Assembly: GCA_009917455.1 (NCBI GenBank)
Contig: QZDS01000039.1
Span: 1 to 43,103, forward strand
DNA from: a bacterium 1xD8-48
Lineage (GTDB): Bacteria > Bacillota > Clostridia > Lachnospirales > Lachnospiraceae
Length of the DNA: 43,103 nt
Reading direction: 5' to 3'
Shown: piece after piece, positions 39,875 through 43,103 of the stretch
Layout: every line of letters begins with the position of its first letter
How positions within the stretch are numbered: the stretch's first letter is position 1
The notes under the pieces: generated by a model
Databases searched by the model: none
Seen by the model: only the letters and a program-made list of their open reading frames with translations
Told to the model about the DNA's origin: nothing
Translations under genes and position numbers: made by a program

Positions 39875-39919
39875 TACAAAAAAATTCCGGGAGCGAAAAT
39901 GAGATAATCTCGCTCCCGG
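39875..39919 (-). terminator. Terminator of the PAP2 gene
   Basis: CCGGGAGCGA (39887-39896) pairs with TCGCTCCCGG (39910-39919). Read on the minus strand, the stem is followed by AATTTTTTTGTAAAAA, a clear T-run, so it ends the minus-strand lipid phosphatase transcript 37 bases past its stop. Confidence 0.88.
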
Positions 39920-39955
39920 TAATCATATTCAGGATTCTTTTGCAAGCGCCTTATC

Positions 39956-40636
39956 TTAAACCCTGCGCACCCTGCCGTGCTGCTTTTGGGCTCTGCCCGC
40001 CTGGTACAGGGCGACAACGTCAGCCTGATACACCACAAGGTACATAATCCCGGCCATGATAAAAGCGGTCAGCACGTCAAACACGGAATGCTGCTTGATA
40101 AACATGGTTGACAGGATAATGGAAACGCAAAGCGTAAAGGAACCTCTGCGCAGTATTTTGTTATCCGCCAGCTTTTGATTGTGCATAACGGCCAAATGGG
40201 CGCCGATAGAATTATACACGTGAATGCTGGGCCATAAATTAGTAGGAGTATCCGCACGGTACAAATGGGTGACCATAGCAGTCAATATGTTTTCTCTGGG
40301 CATTACCAAAGGGCGGAGATGATGTCCGTTGGGCCAGAGAGTGGAAATTACCAGAAACACAGTCATTCCTGTAAACAGAAATACACAGGTTTTCCAGTAT
40401 TCCTGTCTGTTTTTGAAGAAACAATACAAAACAGCGGCGGACACATACAAAAACCATAAAAAGTATGGAATAACAAATATTTCGCTGAAAGGAATCATAT
40501 CGTCAACCTTCATATGAATGATAAAGGGGGGATATTTTACGGTTCTTTCAAGCCATGCAAACCAGACACAGTAAATTACGGCATAAACAATAAGCGGTAT
40601 TCCGTGCTTATACCTTTCAAAATAAATTTTTTTCAT
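39956..40636 (-). CDS. PAP2 superfamily membrane phosphatase
   Basis: This 226-residue protein has about six membrane helices. The PAP2 active-site pieces are 'LWPNGHHLRPLVMP', 'TPTNLWPSIHVYNSIGAHLAV' (PSxH) and 'STMFIKQHSVFDVLTAFIMAG' (H-x3-D). Members remove phosphate from lipid phosphates or undecaprenyl pyrophosphate, or transfer head groups. It lies 75 bases after the lipid kinase gene on the same strand, so a shared role in lipid turnover is likely. The basic C-terminus (RAQKQHGRVRRV) faces the cytosol. AGGAGAATT precedes the start. Confidence 0.85.
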   Translation of the reverse strand: MKKIYFERYKHGIPLIVYAVIYCVWFAWLERTVKYPPFIIHMKVDDMIPFSEIFVIPYFLWFLYVSAAVLYCFFKNRQEYWKTCVFLFTGMTVFLVISTLWPNGHHLRPLVMPRENILTAMVTHLYRADTPTNLWPSIHVYNSIGAHLAVMHNQKLADNKILRRGSFTLCVSIILSTMFIKQHSVFDVLTAFIMAGIMYLVVYQADVVALYQAGRAQKQHGRVRRV

Positions 40637-40711
40637 AATTCTCCTCTTTGTAAATCTTTTTATCTTTATGCAGCCATTGTCCGACGGGACTTTTGCCCTC
40701 TCGCCGGAGAC

Positions 40712-41689
40712 TTATAATAAAAGCTGCAGTTTTTCGCGTTCGCAGGTCAGCGTAATGGAACTGCTTTTCATGGTAACCTCTCCGTCCGTATGCACCCACA
40801 AAGGAGCGGAGGTTTCTATGTGGACCCGGGAGGCGTAATAGCGGTCAATCCCGTCAAAGCGGTAGTGATTTCCCTTAAAGGCGGTCGGGAGAGCCAACAG
40901 TATCAGCCATTTCGGGATATTTCCCACGGCGCAGATATCAATGATTCCGTCCCTGGGGTCGGCGTCGGGACAGAATTTAAATCCTCCCCCCTCAAACTGA
41001 TGAATCATTCCCGCCACAAATAGAAATTTGGGAATGGAAACCGGCTCCTTGCCGTCCAGCGTGATGGCGCAGGTGATTTTTCTGGCCATGATGAGCTGCT
41101 TAAGGGCAATGGAAAGGTAAGTCAGCTTTCCAAGACCTATTTTATTCAGAATGTTCTTAAATTTAGAAGCAAGAGCCTCCTCGCAGACAGCGGCATCAAA
41201 GCCGATTCCGCTGCTGACTGCAAAATAACGCTTTAAGGAAACCTCGCTGCCATGCTGCCGGGAAAGCTGCTGCGAGGCCTTCTCATAGACAAGGCAGCCG
41301 ATATCCAGAAGCAAAGGCTTTTCACAGCGCAAAATATTATCAAGAATTTCAAGAGGGCTTGCAGGCAGCTTTAAATCCCTTGCCATATCGTTGCTTGAGC
41401 CGGTGGGGATATAGCCGAGCTGTACCCGGCCAAAATCGGAAATCCCCTGAATCGCTTCATTCAGAGTTCCGTCGCCGCCAAGGATAATCAGCTTCAAGGT
41501 GCTTTCAGGATTCCGCAAAAGCACCGAGTCTGACAGGTCGCGTACAAGCTTGGTGACATGACCGATTTTTGCGGAAAAGAAAACCTTATATTCAATATCC
41601 TTCTGCTCCAGAACCGGCATCAGCATGGACCAGATTTTAGCGCCCCGGCCTGATTTGGAGGCCGGATTCACGATTATGTAATACATCAT
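40712..41689 (-). CDS. Diacylglycerol kinase family lipid kinase
   Basis: This 325-residue soluble or peripheral enzyme is of the DagK/YegS type. It has the start 'YYIIVNPASKSGRGAKIW', the nucleotide-binding signature 'LIILGGDGTLNEAIQGI', 'LGYIPTGSSNDMARDLKLP' and the C-terminal domain 'DIGCLVYEK', 'VSSGIGFDAAVCEEA' and 'FKFCPDADPRDGIIDICAV'. It phosphorylates a lipid such as diacylglycerol with ATP. GAGGGGAAAAT supports the start; two ATGs are adjacent (41689 and 41686). The PAP2 gene downstream would perform the reverse type of reaction. Confidence 0.92.
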   Translation of the reverse strand: MMYYIIVNPASKSGRGAKIWSMLMPVLEQKDIEYKVFFSAKIGHVTKLVRDLSDSVLLRNPESTLKLIILGGDGTLNEAIQGISDFGRVQLGYIPTGSSNDMARDLKLPASPLEILDNILRCEKPLLLDIGCLVYEKASQQLSRQHGSEVSLKRYFAVSSGIGFDAAVCEEALASKFKNILNKIGLGKLTYLSIALKQLIMARKITCAITLDGKEPVSIPKFLFVAGMIHQFEGGGFKFCPDADPRDGIIDICAVGNIPKWLILLALPTAFKGNHYRFDGIDRYYASRVHIETSAPLWVHTDGEVTMKSSSITLTCEREKLQLLL

Positions 41690-41879
41690 ATTTTCCCCTC
41701 TGAAATCTTTTCCTATTTTAGCAGTTAATTTGGCGTGAGTAAAGATTTTTTAACATCTTCCATAAATCTTAATGATTTATTAGGAAATATCGTTTATCAG
41801 AAATAATGAATTTTGAGAAATGCCGTATTTATCATGTTTTTCCGGTCTATGGTATTGAAATAATTTGATGTTTTGTACC

Positions 41880-41940
41880 TCACTAGTGACAAACTAGTGA
41901 CAAAATATAGCCCCTCCGGAAGTTGTCCAGAAGGGCTATA
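41880..41940. repeat. Direct repeat ACTAGTGACAA pair and integrase 3' terminator
   Basis: ACTAGTGACAA occurs twice in tandem (41882-41892 and 41894-41904 region), just beyond the integrase 3' end. Next to it ATAGCCC (from 41906) pairs with GGGCTAT (41933-41939) with further internal pairing, followed on the minus strand by ATTTTG. The hairpin overlaps the integrase stop codon. The direct repeats are candidate recombinase arm-type sites or part of an attachment site. Confidence 0.5.
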
Positions 41941-43000
41941 TCATTTCAATGGCCTGTCTTAATTCCTCTATGGTCTTATGGGTGTAGGTGCGCGCGGTCA
42001 ATGACTTTGATGCATGGCCTATCAGCCTGTCGATGCATACCTGGCTGACTCCGGCGCTGTCCAGTAAGGAAGTGAATGTATGGCGGCAGTCGTGGGGCGT
42101 ATGGTATGTGGTGATTCCAATGCTTTTTAAAGTGTTTTTGAATAATCTGGTATAGGCCGTCTTGCTTACAGGCTGCCCGGCTACAGTGAATAGAATGCCA
42201 TTATTATCTTTGAGACGCTTTTCAACAAAGCCGTATATTCTGGAATGGATGGGTACAATGCGGTTCTTGCCGGCAGCAGTTTTTAGCCCTCCTTTAAAAG
42301 TCCGTTCTGTTAAGTCAATATCCTCAGGAGGCATGAGGATAAGTTCAGACACCCGCCAGCCGGAGTATATGTATATTAAGATGCTGTCTACCCATGGCGT
42401 GTCTTTACTCTCCCAGAGAAGCTGCAGCTCCTCTGGTGTAAATGGTACGCCCGGAGTGTCATCCTCTGATACGGTGATAGCCGCAAAAGACGCATAACCT
42501 TTTTCTATCACATCATTCTGCAGGGCAAATTTATCCATCTGTGTGAACAGGTTTTTGATATGCTCCTGTAAAGCATGAGAAAGCGGCTTTCCCTTATCAT
42601 TTATCTGGCCGAGAACGCCCCTGAAATCGTCTGCCCTTAATTTACTGTAGGCAAGGTCATATAATGCACTGCATTGCCTGTATGCTGATTTGGTGCAGTC
42701 CATAGAGCTGCGGGAGTAGGTTCTTCCGCTAAGCTCATATTTATTCTTATAGAATTTTTCATAGAGCTGTGAAAAGGTGATGTTCCGGTCGGCGATGCTG
42801 TAAGGGTTTTTGTTGTACTCGGCAAGGGATATTAATGCCTCCTCACGGGTAGGAAAGCGCCCCAGAACGTCATAAACAGGGTAATAGCGTTCATCCATCC
42901 GTGTATTGACTCTTACCTCAAAGGGCTTTCTACGATTCCCGGACAGCTTTACAACGGAGCCGTAACCGTTGGGATTTTTCATTGCTCTTCCGCGTGGCAT
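41936..43000 (-). CDS. int: Tyrosine recombinase / integrase
   Basis: This 354-residue integrase is of the phage/conjugative-element type. An N-terminal arm-binding region (about 1-55: 'PNGYGSVVKLSGNRRKPFEVRVN') and a SAM-like core-binding region (about 70-165: 'FSQLYEKFYKNKY') precede the catalytic domain. Its residues are R216 ('SGWRVSEL'), H303 and R306 ('HDCRHT'), H329 ('LIGHAS') and nucleophile Y339 ('RTYTHK'). AAGGAGG and a minus-strand promoter support the start. It should integrate or excise an element whose remaining genes lie outside the window to the right. Confidence 0.93.
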   Translation of the reverse strand: MPRGRAMKNPNGYGSVVKLSGNRRKPFEVRVNTRMDERYYPVYDVLGRFPTREEALISLAEYNKNPYSIADRNITFSQLYEKFYKNKYELSGRTYSRSSMDCTKSAYRQCSALYDLAYSKLRADDFRGVLGQINDKGKPLSHALQEHIKNLFTQMDKFALQNDVIEKGYASFAAITVSEDDTPGVPFTPEELQLLWESKDTPWVDSILIYIYSGWRVSELILMPPEDIDLTERTFKGGLKTAAGKNRIVPIHSRIYGFVEKRLKDNNGILFTVAGQPVSKTAYTRLFKNTLKSIGITTYHTPHDCRHTFTSLLDSAGVSQVCIDRLIGHASKSLTARTYTHKTIEELRQAIEMI

Positions 43001-43024
43001 GGTGTATCATCCTCCTTTTTTGGG

Positions 43025-43053
43025 TATAAAAAGTAACTATTCAGCCTTGTCAA
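43025..43053 (-). promoter_or_regulatory. Integrase promoter
   Basis: On the minus strand TTGACA (43048-43053) and TTTATA (43025-43030) are separated by 17 bases. AAGGAGG and the start codon follow immediately. Confidence 0.6.
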
Positions 43054-43103
43054 AAAAATCACCAAAAAACTGCCGAAATTTTTTGATGCTGTTTAAAAAG
43101 TTA

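Overview
The window looks like chromosomal DNA from a Gram-positive Clostridia bacterium, most likely a gut Lachnospiraceae relative. I infer this from the moderate GC content, strong AGGAGG-type ribosome sites, sigma-A promoters with 17-base spacers, family-typical proteins (ArgC type 2, DUF1653, DUF2089, GerMN lipoprotein, BlaI/BlaR1-like pair) and intergenic repeats. No rRNA, tRNA, CRISPR array or replication origin was seen. Many apparent open frames are shadows; several loci are decayed genes.

Layout. 1-1064: decayed and small genes (GNAT tail, NTF2-like protein, frameshifted histidine phosphatase) leading with an ATGA overlap into argC. 1061-7485: arginine cluster argC, a GNAT gene, argJ, argB, argD, and a membrane-anchored solute-binding-like protein coupled to argD. 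7645-8402: a small DMT-type membrane protein and a decayed DUF4317 gene. 8472-10963: BlaI/MecI repressor and M56 sensor peptidase behind a promoter with two tandem perfect palindromes. 11060-11939: a DUF2089 protein and a small membrane protein behind a promoter embedded in a 16-bp perfect inverted repeat. 12077-13394: an Rpn/PD-(D/E)XK nuclease-like protein with nine 8-residue repeats. 13438-19967: comEA, an OmpR-type regulator and histidine kinase, a GerMN lipoprotein and comEC. 20001-22108: a response-regulator/alarmone-synthetase fusion overlapping holA.

22158-27889: glycogen debranching enzyme (minus strand), NUDIX hydrolase, family 2 glycosyltransferase, FtsH and a strong terminator. 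27913-31083: copper module, with two CsoR-like operators, csoR, and copA carrying a C-terminal CopZ-like domain that has its own strong internal ribosome site. 31101-35456: a remodelled stretch with a truncated chemotaxis receptor abutting a 5'-truncated mannose-6-phosphate isomerase, an intact DUF362-ferredoxin protein, a decayed ISAs1-type transposase and a 47-residue small gene between AAGTGTAA inverted repeats. 35564-38677: HAD hydrolase, DUF1653 protein and an in-frame SfsA-MutY fusion. 38741-43000: a second glycosyltransferase, a PAP2 phosphatase and lipid kinase pair (minus strand), and a tyrosine recombinase that probably marks the left end of an integrated element continuing beyond the window.

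The most notable items are the REC-alarmone synthetase fusion, the SfsA-MutY fusion, the copA gene that may encode CopZ from within, the palindrome-controlled DUF2089/membrane pair and the repeat-tailed Rpn protein.
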